Assembly: GCA_038049695.1 (NCBI GenBank)
Contig: CP142453.1
Coordinates: forward strand, 126,889,001-126,953,000
Source: Cinnamomum chago
Lineage: Eukaryota; Streptophyta; Magnoliopsida; Laurales; Lauraceae
Direction: 5' to 3'
Length of the DNA stretch: 64,000 bases
The position numbers and the translations under genes were made by a program. A model generated the notes under the pieces. The model ran no database searches. It saw nothing but the letters and a program-made list of their open reading frames with translations, and was not told the origin of the DNA. Positions 25,641-37,255 of this stretch are shown here, in pieces. How positions within the stretch are numbered: position 1 is the stretch's first letter; every line of letters begins with the position of its first letter.

Positions 25641-26499
25641 CCTGTGAAAACCAGGCTGGGTTTTAGACCAGCTTGGGTTGAGTTCAGGTCAAACCTGCTA
25701 GAGATACTGCAAACAAACCCCTGCTGTATAATGAAAACATTCCAGGACAGTCAAAAGATTCTAAATTTCCAACCATTGATAATTCATTGGCAGGGCACCT
25801 TAGTATCACTAGAGAAACCAGGGATCGATTCGAGTCTTTTTCCTTGCAGTTAAATTGACTGTTCTAACACCTCTCTAAATTTAACATTTTCAAAGAAGGT
25901 TATGAAAACTACCACAGCCATTATGCATCTATCATCCTGTTGGTTTGTGCTTCTCCGATTCGCAAGTTAGATAAAATTTGAGAGAGAAAAAAAACCATCA
26001 TGTGCTTAAATGAACCCCATGTGATTTCCATTACTTTCAATCAAATGTCCTTTCTGGACAAACAAGTGCCCGTTCTAAGACCTCTCTCATTTGAATGTTT
26101 CCCAAAGTTCAATTTTAACCTAATTGAAACAAAATCAATCTTGAATAAACAAGGTAGCAAATTGGGTATTATAAAATTGACATTCCATTCCATTCAGATA
26201 TGAGAAAGCCCATGACATCCAAACAAGCCCTAGACTCATATCCAAAAAGACAAATCAAAACCAAAATCAGAAAGGGAATCACTCAATGCACGACCCCATC
26301 TGAAAAAACACACACAATGCACAATAGATCAAGCATTGCAAGAACAACCATGAGCCCAAATACATTGCAATCACGCTATCAGGCCGTGGATTCCTGGTTT
26401 CTTCTCCAAAATCCAAACTTTAAAGAGATTTGAGAAAACCGAATAAGCATTACTTTCTCCAAAATCCATACATTGTCATGAAACCCTAATTAGCTGGGA

Positions 26500-26810
26500 T
26501 TAAAGAGAAAAGAAGAGATCTGAAGAGAAAGATGGAAGGAGAAGGAGAAGAAGAAGAACCTGGAGAGATGGCGAGAAGGCAGAGATTCTACGGGAGAGTT
26601 CTCGGAAAGAAAGAGAGGTATTGATTTATTCCGAAGGAATGAATAGAACAATTGAGGGAACGTTCTGGGAGCGTTTTGGGGGTTTTATAGTTGCCGGTCC
26701 TGGGCTTCATGGAAGGGTTTCTAGAACTTACCGACCACCAGTTTTGCGACACGTGGCACGGTAGGTTTCGACTTTCCACAACTGCGGTCCAACGTTTACT
26801 TTGCTTTTGA
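26500..26810 (-). promoter_or_regulatory. Promoter and first leader exon of the DeSI-like gene
   Basis: On the minus strand a good TATA box, TATAAAA, lies at 26683-26689. Transcription should begin near 26655. A pyrimidine-rich leader follows, with a plausible donor at about 26561 (CTCTCCAG|GTTCTT), so the coding start at 23380 is reached after a roughly 3-kb leader intron. Upstream of the TATA box are TTCTAGAA (26717-26724) and CACGTGGC (26750-26757, plus strand). GAACGTTC (26658-26665) sits near the start site. The first and third match heat-shock-element half pairs and the second is an ABRE/G-box core. These are matches only; regulation is inferred. Confidence 0.6.
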
Positions 26811-26960
26811 ACGGTGCGACCGAGTCGGATATGGTAGTTTAATGACCCGACCCGCTAATTTTGTTAAAAGGTTTACGTGTTTGACTTGATTTATGAAATG
26901 GATATGATTTGGTTCACACTGCATTCTTGTGGTATGACTTGCAAACGACTGACTGACTTC

Positions 26961-27125
26961 AAGTGGGTTGCTCCGTTGGTTTAGGACAATGGTTTCTATC
27001 CGAAGATTGTTGGTTTTCCTATTATACTACCACAGGAGAGTTTATCCGATTTCTTTCCATACCTAAACGGATTAGTCAAGTCCAAAAAGATGAAAATCCT
27101 CCTATAGTTAAAAAAGATCATAAAT
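26961..27125 (+). mobile_element. tRNA-derived SINE, diverged copy
   Basis: It aligns by eye with the better copy at 55573-55758: TTGCTCCGTTGGTTTAGGAC (A-box region), then ACTACCACAGGAGAG. A degenerate tail follows. The B box is eroded (GTTGGTTTTCC). Ends are approximate. Confidence 0.6.
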
Positions 27126-27629
27126 TTTTTTATTAAGGACTGTATAAGGAACCTGCTTAATATCTTTCATAGATAAGTGTGTGTCCGCATCAATGGAAGT
27201 TGGAAGGATTAGGGATGGAATGTCTCCATGTACGAGGGAAAGCATGAAATTTTTTTTTATCCTGACCCTTGCTTTAATGGACGTAAATAGAAATCTCCAA
27301 AGATGAGAATCTTCTCATTATATGATTCAAGTCTTAAATGTTTCCAACTACCTGAGTTAAGGAGACAGTTGGATGGGTTTCGTTTTTAAATGTCCCTTCA
27401 CCAACAACACTTGTAGAGAATCTTGACTGTTGAGAAAGGATATCAATGCCGATATCAGTGTTTTTAAACATGGAAAACGGACTTTTTACAATATTTGCAT
27501 TCAAGAAAAAATTAGTAAAAGGCACTGCTTTTCTTCACTTGAGGCTAGGAGTAAATTTTAAAGGGGAACTAACAACAAGCCTTTTTGGTTTTACATATTA
27601 TATTATAATATATTATAACCAAGGGTTTT

Positions 27630-27909
27630 TGTTTTAGTTTTGACCGATGATTTTAATTTTGACCAATAATTTTTTTCAAATATTCCACATTCTCTCTCTA
27701 ATACTCATGCAATTACCCATTTATTTTTCTTTTCATCAAATAACTCATATTTTAGTTGTTCATTTTATGTACTATTCCCTTTCTACTCCAATTTCTTTAT
27801 TTATTTTTTATGCAACTTGTCATATGGAAAGATGTAATTTTTTTTAATATATAAATTTTTATTTTGCAGTGAAGGAAGATAACATGCTGAGCCCAGGCTA
27901 TTGAGCTAG
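27630..27909 (+). mobile_element. Helitron-like repeat, copy A
   Basis: This is one of three AT-rich repeats sharing TTTTGACCGATG-like starts, AACTTGTCATATGGAAAGA in the middle and a CATGCTGAGC... terminal part ending CTAG, followed by T. The CTRR|T end after a short palindromic stretch is the Helitron 3' rule. The 5' end is uncertain. The matching copy at 35655-35933 agrees over most of its length. Confidence 0.5.
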
Positions 27910-30900
27910 TAACTATTTATTGTTATCCTAAATTGACCAACGCATATTGATCGGATTACAATAATAGGATAGTATACGTCTAAATAACATTTGATAAAAA
28001 AGACATACCCAATTCCACAAGGAAGACCGATTAATGCAAAGGTGGCTCCCTTTAATCAAAGATTTACTACACTCCTTCGATGGTTTTTTATTTGATATTT
28101 TTTTGCGATCTCAATGGGACGATCAATATTTTACTATGCAGTGGAAGGAGTTGTACTTGTGCCCCTTTAACCCTTTATAAAGTTTTTTTAACCCTCATCC
28201 CTCCATGAAGTCTTAATTAGATTAAATTTTACATTCCTCTTACAATAGATACTCGGGTTAGCCACTTTCCTTAATTAATAGAAGAGCTTTTTTTTATAAA
28301 AAGGCCCCTTTATTTTCATAAAACCTCAAAAACACCCTTGTACATTTTGTTTTTACTTCAGCATCCCTTGACTAACTGTCAAACTCAAGGAAAACAAATT
28401 GGTTGTTTCCACTTTTCCTTTTTGCAATGCTTTCCCATTTTAACCCTTGGTTAAGAATTTTTTATGATTGGAGTCCCCCCTTCTTTGCAAGACATTAGTT
28501 TGCAGGAAGAAACCACAAACAAACTCCATTGTAGTCTGGAATTTTTCTTCCCACATATTTTTCATCTCTCTAAACAAGAACATACCTCCCTTATCATATT
28601 AAAATGGTCGATTGAACTTTAATGCAAGGGTAAAATGGAAAAGCATAACAAAAGGGGGAGAGCGGAAACGGCATGTTTCTTTTTCCTTGTATTTGAGTGT
28701 GAGTCAAGGGGTGCTTAAGCAAAAAAGAAAAAGTACATGGGTGTTTTTGAGGTTTCATGGAAAGATAGGGTCCTTTTCGTAAAAAAACACTTAATAGAAT
28801 GCCTCAATGATGAGCATTAACCAACAATGGACCTTAAAATAGGTTAGTTTTGCAAGTGTTGTCAACTACATAGGCACGTGGTCATTGGGCCACACTGAAA
28901 GGCTAATCGTTGTCACACTTCCAGAGAAAATTAGCCAACTACCTTGACTTTGAGGGTTTTGTGTGTCAATGAATTGAATTAAGAGTAAGATGGGTTGAGT
29001 AGAGTTAGTTGCAAGTTCAATAAATTTTCAATAATTTGAAATTTGAAAGACATTTATTATGTCCAAAAAAGCCGACCCCAATATAGTTGGGGAGCCCCCA
29101 ATATTTAGGGGAAGGCTCTGATGATGGCTTATTTTGTTCCAAGAATTAAGATGTGAAGGAATTAAACTAACGGCAAATCACTTTTCTTAAAAATGTCCCT
29201 CCTTCTTTGCCTGTTCGCGTAAAGGCCCCTAAAAACTTATAACTAAACATGGAACCCCTTGTCATTTGTTAAAATTTACAAAATCCTTTCTCCCGAAAGG
29301 TGCAAAACAGTTGGTACAACTGAGACACTTTTTTAAGTTTTTTTTTATCTAAATCCATCCACAATTAGCCACATCAGCAAATGGAAGTGGGACCCAATTA
29401 ATACATCTCAATTTTAAAATTAAAAAAAAACTACCTCATCTTGAAACGACTCATTGAACGGATGTATCTCTCCTTTCTCTCCATCTAACCTCCTCATTAT
29501 GCCTCTCTCATTTCTTAACAACCCCTCCAAATTCTTTCTCTCCCTTTTTAATCTTAAGTCCTCTCTTAATCTCAAATATTTGGTCCTACTTGTGATACGG
29601 GATTTAATGATAGTCCCTTTTAATTGCCAGCATAACCGAAATGTGTTTTTTCTCACCTGAACAATGGAAAACCTGTACTTGTATAAAGAAGATAGTGTCT
29701 TTAATTAAATTTAAATAATATCTTGGATGGAGGCCACCAAGTTGGTCAGGAAAATAACACAACAGTGGGACGCACATTATGCATCAACACAGGTCCATCC
29801 TCCAGATGCCAATTGTGTTGTTATGCCAAAGGCGCACTCATGGGCCAGCCCATCTGGAGCCCAGCCTGCACTGGGCTGGATCTGTGCTCTATTTTCACCT
29901 GTGGGGTGTGTCTGGGCCTAATTTTAGTGGCCCAACGTTAAATGGGTCATTCACTGGTCTACACAAACTGATTAAGATGCGCTCGGTAAATGTGTTGGCC
30001 TGGCCTTGAGACTCAGCCCATGATTAGACCTGGGCCTATTTCAGGCACAAAAACTAATGGGCCTAGTTGGCTACTTAACTGGTCAAGCCCAATTTTTGTG
30101 TGAAGCACAAGTCCGTGGCCATGACAATGGAGCTGCTTGAAACTTTTGGGCCCAAATAACACAATCAGAGATGATTAAGATGCTATTGTCCAACCAATCA
30201 GATGTTGATGATGCATGAACACTTCATTGGGCTTTTTTTTTTTGTTACAAACAATATTTGGGGGCATGCTGTGTCCAAGTAAAATTCTAAAATGTTCAAG
30301 GAAAAATTACATTCTAAAATCTATGATTTTGGCAATTCTGCTAGCAATGTGACTTACATGGCTGTCATAGTAAATTCTCATCCTCTAAATCAGTCAAACA
30401 AAGAATTTAAGATTTCCTCATTAAGAGTTCGAGACAATGTGAATCCCTTTGAGAAATGCTTGCAATCAAACAGTCGGGCCTTTGGGAATCATAGTGCCCT
30501 TGCTGTGGATAATGTAGCCCGCAACCACAACTTCACCTACGGAATAAAATCTGGGTGGGCAACCATTAAGCCAATTGAGAGAAAAATGTAAGTTTTCAAA
30601 AATGTATAAAACTTTTGGCTGATTTTAAAAAAAGTACTTAAAATTTTAAATATTTCAGAAGAGCACAATAGCTTTCCATATTACCTTCAGTAAGATACTC
30701 TTTAGGAAAAAAGTTTAAATTTAATAAAAATACTCTTATGTCATTTTTAAAATTATTATTAATAAATCATATAAAAGAAGTAATCAAGTCAAACTCAAAT
30801 ATGACATAATGGGCCCCACTTCAAATTAAAATACTTGATTTTGGGAGTAAAATAGTTCGATAAAAGAAGAAAACTTGTCCTGTCATAAAGGAAAGATATT

Positions 30901-31335
30901 TTCATCGTATCTCAAACTTTTTATGGATAAAACTTGATCAAATGAATTGTGAACATTCTTAAAAAAAATCCAAAAAGCAAGGGAAAAGAAAAAAATGTGA
31001 CCCTCCCAATCCCCACACGTGACACGCATCACCACATGTGGGCCACTGTTTAAAGGCTGGGTTGTAAATGGGTCTGGTCCAGGTCCATGGTAGACCCGGA
31101 ACTAAAACCGTCAAGAATTAATGTGGAATCGGATCGGAATCAGTTTCTTGGCTCCGGAACCGAAACTGAAACTAGAACCATATATAGGACGGTCCAGATC
31201 CAGATGTGGGTTTAAATAGAGAATGATATTTAAAAAATATAATTTTTAAGAAATCTTTTTTAAAATTAAGATAATATGTCGGATTTTATATCCGAACCAA
31301 GGTCACAAGAGCGTAGACTCATTTACATAACAAGA
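27910..31335. other. Intergenic, no gene seen
   Basis: AT-rich spacer. An RTE LINE tail tip lies on the plus strand at about 29066-29130 (GCCGACCCCAATATAGTTGG, then AGGCTCTGATGATGG). GGGCC-rich pockets at 29830-30110 and 31040-31200 look like eroded hAT interiors: the second begins GGGTTGTAAATGGGTCTGG, like the hAT at 53661, but has no matching right end. Open frames at 29.4-29.9 and 30.3-30.6 kb show no recognisable domain. Confidence 0.5.
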
Positions 31336-31337
31336 CA

Positions 31338-31425
31338 TAAATAGAGCAAAAAGTCTACGCACCCGGGATTCCAAACCTCGGACGGAACCCGGGGTGCATG
31401 GGATCCGTTGTATCCAAACTTGATT
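31338..31425. repeat. GC-rich hairpin repeat, fragment related to the element at 34188-34274
   Basis: CAAAAAGTCTACGCACCCGG is followed by CTCGGACGGAACCCGGGGTG and GGATCCGTTGTATCC. The reverse complement of 34201-34265 gives the same series of blocks (CACCCCGGGATC, CCCGGACGGACCCCGGGG, GACCGTTGGATCC). No target duplication was found here, so the copy is probably truncated. Confidence 0.55.
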
Positions 31426-32261
31426 TTTAACCGTCCAAACCACCGGATAATCGGATGATTGTGACCATTTACATCATTAGGAGAGAAGAGTTAAAAAAAA
31501 TTTCCTCCACATTCAAAAAGGCAGAAGGCTGTGATGATTGGGTTCACAGTTGACACGTTTGGTTAGATGCGGCGGTGACGCCGACGAAACGCAGGACATG
31601 ACATGAAATTCGCGCCCAAATTAGAATATGATTATTCCTCAAAAGACGTATCATACTCATTTCATTCTCCCTGTTTTTTATCTTTAAACCATGGTTAGAT
31701 CTTAGATGGTCTGGTTAAGTTCTCCACGTGGACCAATTACGCACCAGAGTTTTGGCGCGAAACCTCCCCGTTCAGATTCCTTGGCGGTAAAGGCATACCT
31801 GCAAGTTGCAGGAGCTATTTTATAGATAGTCCGCGGACCACTCAAGTTATCTTTCATACTCCCACAGTTTCTACGGTGGATTCATCACCGATCGAAAAGT
31901 TGGTACCACCATAAATTAGTCCGCTATTAACGGACCCAGGCATCTGATTCGACCTGTTTAGGATTTTGACTTCCGAGGCCCACTACAGTCTACATGGCCC
32001 ACCCCATTAATTGAGATTCTCTCGAACATGCCATGGGGCATCTGATTCGACATGTTTCGGATTTGATTTCGGAGACCCACTACAGTCTACATGGCCCACA
32101 CACATTAATTGAGATTCTCTTGAACAGGCCATGGGGCTATTGTTGGGTTCTTTTAAAAACCCTAAGAATTAGTGATTCTTTTTTAAAAGAAAATGGATAG
32201 TATTTATTTTTTAATTGTCTTTGAGGATGATTTCAACATAAATAAAATCTTGAAATGAGAA

Positions 32262-32330
32262 TGGCTCATTGCCCAAGTGGTAAGGGTTGACGGTTCTCAC
32301 TTGGTTACGCACATTTCAAACCCTAAAATA
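32262..32330 (+). mobile_element. tRNA-derived SINE-like fragment (type 3)
   Basis: The A-box-like TTGCCCAAGTGGTAAGGG (32269-32286) and B-box-like ACATTTCAAACCC (32311-32323) have tRNA-like order. The segment resembles the minus-strand copy at 53945-54025. The body after the B box is AT-rich. Short, so only moderately sure. Confidence 0.4.
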
Positions 32331-32682
32331 CGCCACATTTTCTCGTATGTGTGGGCTTCTTCCTTCCCAATTGTATGCATGCTCTTTTTTGGTTTCCAAC
32401 GCCATTGCTTGGATACCAAAAAAATCTAAACAACTAATAAAAGTGGGATATGCATTCTATAATTGTGAATAAACATTTATTCAATGTAATTGAGGAGAAG
32501 GTTGTTTTCATTTCCCCCCTTCAAATAGTTGTAGATAAGATTTATATGAGTGCCAAGTCTCCTACTTTTAAGGAACATTTATTTACCGCTTCTGTATTCT
32601 AAGTTTCCTGTATGTGTTTAGTTAAGTTGTCTCATTTGTGTGCATACCATCATGTCAATTTGTTAGCAATTATAATGTATTA

Positions 32683-33614
32683 GGGCCTGTTTGGATGCAT
32701 AAGAAAGTACAAGAAAATAATATTTTTTAGAATATAATCTTTCATTTTCTAAAGAAGAAAATCTTGTGCGTTTGGTAACTCAAGAAAAATTTGAAGAAAA
32801 TATTCTTTTCTTTCAAAAAGCTCAATATTCTCTCCTACTGCTCCCCCCTGTAGAAAACTTTCTACAAGATAAAAATCTTTCAAAATGACGATTACAAAGT
32901 GGTAGAGTAAAGTAAAGACCTTGGTTCCACAAATCCATCATAATGTGAATGTTTACATATATGAAAAAATAAAGTAAAAGTAAATCTCACAGGACGATAA
33001 AGTTAGGGTAAAGTAAATGTGGGATAAAGTACATGGTGAAGTAAAGTAAGAATGAATGGTAAAGTAGTTTTTTTTTTTTTTTTACTTTACTTAAACATTT
33101 TATCGTAGTTTTATATGGTAAATAAAAAGTGACTTGTTTACAGGTGTGGTAAAGTAAAATAAAGATCAATGTCATATCATGGTAAAAGATAAAGTAAAGT
33201 AAGGTCAGATGAAGTATGTGGTAAAGCAAAGTGGGAGAGAGAGTTATAAAGTAGTTGTTTTTTCATTTACTTCACTTTACTATACTTTACCATGGTTTTA
33301 TGTGATAAAAGAAAAGTAACTTATGGTAAAAACATGAAAGTTAAACTTTACTTTACCACATTACTTTTTTTATCCTGACGTGGTAAATTACATATAAATT
33401 AAAATATTTAATAAAAAAATTCTTATAATGTAATTTACTTTAATCATAGTACCTTCCAAACATCTCAATTTAAAATCTGTAGTATTCTTCAAAAATTGTC
33501 AAACAGTAAAAAAATTATACTATTATAATATTGCATTATTGTATTCTATATTATTTTATTCTTACAATATTTAAATATATAAATATTTTATTCTGTAGAC
33601 ATCCAAACGGGCCC
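32683..33614. mobile_element. PIF/Harbinger-type non-autonomous element, 932 bp
   Basis: The ends GGGCCTGTTTGGATGCAT and, inward from the right, GGGCCCGTTTGGATGTCT are flanked by TTA on both sides (32680-32682 and 33615-33617). The interior has many copies of GTAAAGTAAAG and its complement TTTACTTTAC, so it can fold on itself. No transposase frame is present. Confidence 0.8.
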
Positions 33615-33629
33615 TTAAGCTAGAATGTT

Positions 33630-34009
33630 TTGAATTCAATTTTGATTGTCGATTATGATTTTGACATTCAATTATTCTTTTTTTATTTTCAAATATTTTC
33701 AATTTTCTACCCTACATATCACATACAAACTAACTACCTTATCTCTTTACCAAAAAAACCACCTCTACTCCCCACATTTCTATTTATGCAGTAACTCCCT
33801 TTTTGCCCAAACTTTACCATTTACTTCATACTCCAATTCTCATATTTCATTTCTATGCAGTCAATTCTTTGATTACATAAAAAATACTCTCATAATCCTT
33901 TTGTTTTCGTTTGCTTTATTTTTTTTAAAAATTATGGATATTTTTAATGCATGAATACTTAAGTTGTAATGTTGGCCATACATGTGCTAAGCACGGATTA
34001 TTATGCTGG
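33630..34009 (+). mobile_element. Helitron-like repeat, copy C
   Basis: It shares the AATTTTGATTGTCGATTATG-like start, an internal TTCATACTCCAATT-type stretch and the terminal GTGCTAAGCACGGATTATTA with the other copies. It ends CTGG followed by T (34006-34010). It starts within 20 bp of the right end of the 932-bp element. It is diverged from copies A and B. Confidence 0.45.
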
Positions 34010-34187
34010 TGTATTTTAACGATAGGCTAAGAAATGGGTTTGTATATTAGTTGAAAATCAGCATCTTTAATATATTAAATTAAGGGTATCTTTGAAAAAC
34101 TAATTGTGGAGTCTGTAGACTGACTTTGTAATTTCGTTTCGTACATTTGACCGTAAGTCTCAAATTTGGTTAACACTTTCTCAGAAC

Positions 34188-34274
34188 AAAAATTCTATGC
34201 GTCTGGGATCCAACGGTCCCCATGCGCCCCGGGGTCCGTCCGGGGTCTAGATCCCGGGGTGCATAGCACCGCTG
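34188..34274. mobile_element. 87-bp GC-rich foldback MITE with a 10-bp target duplication
   Basis: Flanked by perfect TTCTCAGAAC at 34178-34187 and 34275-34284. Imperfect inverted ends: CTATGCGTCTGGGATC at the left and CTATGCACCCCGGGATC inward from the right. The middle holds a second near-palindrome, CCCCATGCGCCCCGGGG. It ends CATAGCACCGCTG, almost identical to the end of the element at 37109-37246. The 9-10 bp duplication suggests the Mutator superfamily. Confidence 0.8.
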
Positions 34275-34284
34275 TTCTCAGAAC

Positions 34285-35650
34285 TTGATCAACAAAGAAA
34301 TTTCATATCAAATATGGGTTTTGCATGTATTGGTGACAATGTCACTCTCCATATGTACTCTTAACTCTCTAAGTGGTGATCTTAGTTTTTTATCCTTTTT
34401 TCTACTTTCTTTAATTTTAAATCTTTCCTCCATTTGATGTTACATTATATCCTAGAGTCTTAGCAATTGATTCATGAGGTTTATACATACAATATTCACA
34501 CATCACCCAATTCTATAAGAGTTTTTGGTACATACCCCCTAAAGTTTCAATGATTTATAAATAAGATTATGTGGTTTTAATATTTATAAATAAGCCTATA
34601 CCTTTACATTTCATTACCTTTCATGTCCCAAAAATCAGTATTTCTAATGAGAATGGGTAACTACCATAAGATTTGTATTGGAATTTTATAAAAATGATAG
34701 CTCTGTCCTTACATCCATTAAATAAAAAACAGTATATTATTATTTATAAAAAATTATTATTTTATCATAAGTCTCAATGGTCTCTCTCAATAACTCTTTA
34801 ATGCACATGAAGCCTAATGATGTATTTTGAAAACTTCATCAATCTAACGGTGGGTCGCGAATGAATTGGATCAATTATCACCAATTATAAGCATGTGCGT
34901 TGATTGTCAGTATGTCATTATGATCAATTTGGGTTTTAATGAAATAGGCCATTTACTGATAAAAATAGGTTTATGTACAGATATTCTCTTCCACTAAATG
35001 TGATTATTAATATTACAAGCTTTAGAGAAAAAGTAAGTCAGTGCCTTTTAATTTATGCATATAGGGATCAATAGATGGGCAAAAGTGTCATTTTACTCTA
35101 AAAATTTTTGGTGGTTAGAACCCTATTGGTTTTGGAGACACAAAGAATATTAAAATGAAAAGGCATGAGTCTATTTACAAATACTAAAACCATAGATGCC
35201 TATTTACACATCCTACAAATCTTAACGAGTATATGCAAAAAGTTCATTATGTAATTACCAAAGCAACATCCTTACCTTTTTGTTCTATAGTTTTTCTTCT
35301 TCCAGTTGTCAAATTGACTAGTTGCAATTAAAGTAAGTAAAACAGGGTTTCTCCTCTCTATTTTGTTCCTTCTTTTCTCCATATGAAGAAAAATCTTTGC
35401 TATTTTTTCATGGTAAAATGGTTGGAAACAATACGATTAAATTGAAATTAAGAGGAGAAATCCCACCAGTGCTTGTGTCTTTCCCCAAGGTGATTTAAAT
35501 CATTCGTCTCATGGGTCCCACTAATCTGAAATGGATTGATGCTCATAAGATTGACTATCTGCCTTGACCGTGGTATGTGATGATATCAATTTAGTGGGTC
35601 AATCTAACTATCAATGAACCGCAATGCAGGGTTTTCTGGACTTCAAGGGG
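34285..35650. other. Intergenic, no gene seen
   Basis: AT-rich sequence with no recognisable coding region, RNA gene or paired repeat ends. Confidence 0.5.
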
Positions 35651-35654
35651 TCCA

Positions 35655-35933
35655 TTATAATATATCCAGTTAAGCGGTTTTGGCTTTAATTTTGACCATC
35701 GGTTATAATTTTGACTGACGGTTATGTAACTATTCATACAACTATCCACTCATTTTTCCCATCAAACCACTCATGTTTCAATTGTTCATATGTAACTATA
35801 CACTTTTTGCTCCAATTTCTCCAATTCTATTTTATCCAACTTGTCATATGGAAAGACGTAAATTTTTTTAATATGAGATTATTTATTTTGTAGTGCAGGG
35901 AGAAACCATGCTAAGCACGAATAATTGGGCTAG
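35655..35933 (+). mobile_element. Helitron-like repeat, copy B
   Basis: This is the best preserved of the three copies. It has TTAATTTTGACCATCGGTTA near the start, CAACTTGTCATATGGAAAGA in the middle and CCATGCTAAGCACG at the end, terminating CTAG (35930-35933) before T. The 5' end is probably the TC at about 35661, after an A, but this is not certain. Confidence 0.5.
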
Positions 35934-37108
35934 TACCGGTTATTCTAGGATCCTCAAACGTTGTACCTCAAAGAGTTATTAGGTAATATATTTTGGCAAG
36001 CAAATTCTTTGAGATTTCTCATTTGCTTTTTCAAAGATTTGAAAAACCCATGTGGACCATTGTAAATCATAAACGATTGAACAAGTGAAATTCCTCACTT
36101 TTGTGGATTTATAGATTTGAAATTCTTCACTTTTGTGGATTTATGCACTAATGCTAATTTTTTGTTAGCTATAGCCATCGATGTACACCAATATCAATAA
36201 GAAATCCTCATTAAGGAATTCTTAAATCGGCGAATTTCTCACCTATTACCAATCGTTGATCAAGTCATGAGGCACATCGAATCTAAACTATTTAGAATCA
36301 CATACTCGTCTAGTTTTTGGGCCAAATTTCACTCTACCATAGGCTAGGCCTGCTGTCATGTTGCAATCACCTTAATTTGACACCAAACATAAGCAAAATA
36401 TCAATTCAATTTAGAAATAAAAGCACTTAAAATATCTTTAAATTTGACTCAAGGGTTGAGATTAGCTGTGGCCAATAGGAATATTTGGCCCACTTTTTAA
36501 CTTCAACTCTCCATGAACTATCGCCCAAAAAAAAAAAAAAAAAAAAACTCTCAATGCATAATCAACTCAGGAGCAGCACACTTTAAAGTGCGTCAGAGTC
36601 GAGAAATCTCTGTAAAATTCGTTACGAGTGTAGGCATGGATTTGAGAATACCCTATTCAATTGAGCCCAGGTTCGCAGAAGATGACTCACAGATTAAGGT
36701 GCCCATGGTATCTCTATTTTCAAGGTCTATATGTCTTAAAGTGATTTTATACAGATGTTTCTGAAATTTAGTAATTAGAGTTGGCAAACGGGTCGGGTCA
36801 GAAGTGGAGCCCACTCTTTGGACTCAACCCGTAACTGACAAATTTTTTAAATGGGTTGAAAACCTGCAGCCAGCACCCGTAATGACTCGAGTCGGGTCAA
36901 CCCACTAAAATTTTGATGGAAGTGGCATATCTAATAAGCCTATTAAGTTTGATCACTACCGTATTAACCTCGATTACTTTTTTTAAGCTCTGAAAATTAC
37001 TCGCACACCCACAGGCAACCAAAGTCTCTAAATAACGTAGTTTTTTTTGTGGAGAGGGACCTATTAGTGGATAGGGCACTAATATGTTAAACCATGTGTT
37101 TACTAATT
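35934..37108. other. Intergenic, no gene seen
   Basis: No gene recognised. A poly-A run lies at about 36527-36546. A segment starting AGTTGGCAAACGGGTCGGGTC at about 36780 looks like one hAT-type end, but no partner end was found. Confidence 0.5.
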
Positions 37109-37246
37109 GAAAAAGTCTCCTTGGACCGATTATGGAGACCGAACCATGGTCCGGTCCCCATAAGGGATCAAGTGGCCCTTATGGGGACCGGGTATGGGGA
37201 CCGGGCCATGGTTCAGTCCCCATAATCGGTCCACATAGCACCCCTG
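37109..37246. mobile_element. 138-bp foldback MITE with a 9-bp target duplication
   Basis: Flanked by TTACTAATT at 37100-37108 and 37247-37255. The core 37123-37232 is an inverted repeat: GGACCGATTATGGAGACCG at the left against GGACCGATTATGGGGACTG from the right, then AACCATGG and CGGTCCCCATA on both arms. It starts GAAAAAGTCTCC and ends CATAGCACCCCTG, like the 87-bp element at 34188. Probably Mutator-type. Confidence 0.85.
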
Positions 37247-37255
37247 TTACTAATT

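Noticed and set aside
31055-31260. hAT element starting GGGTTGTAAATGGGTCTGG
   Set aside because: It resembles the left end of the 53661 hAT, but no right end or 8-bp duplication could be found; at most a remnant.
36513-36764. 83-codon frame after a poly-A run
   Set aside because: It starts within poly-A and shows no family motif; probably chance.
36780-36910. hAT-like end AGTTGGCAAACGGGTCGGG
   Set aside because: A single terminus with no partner and no duplication.
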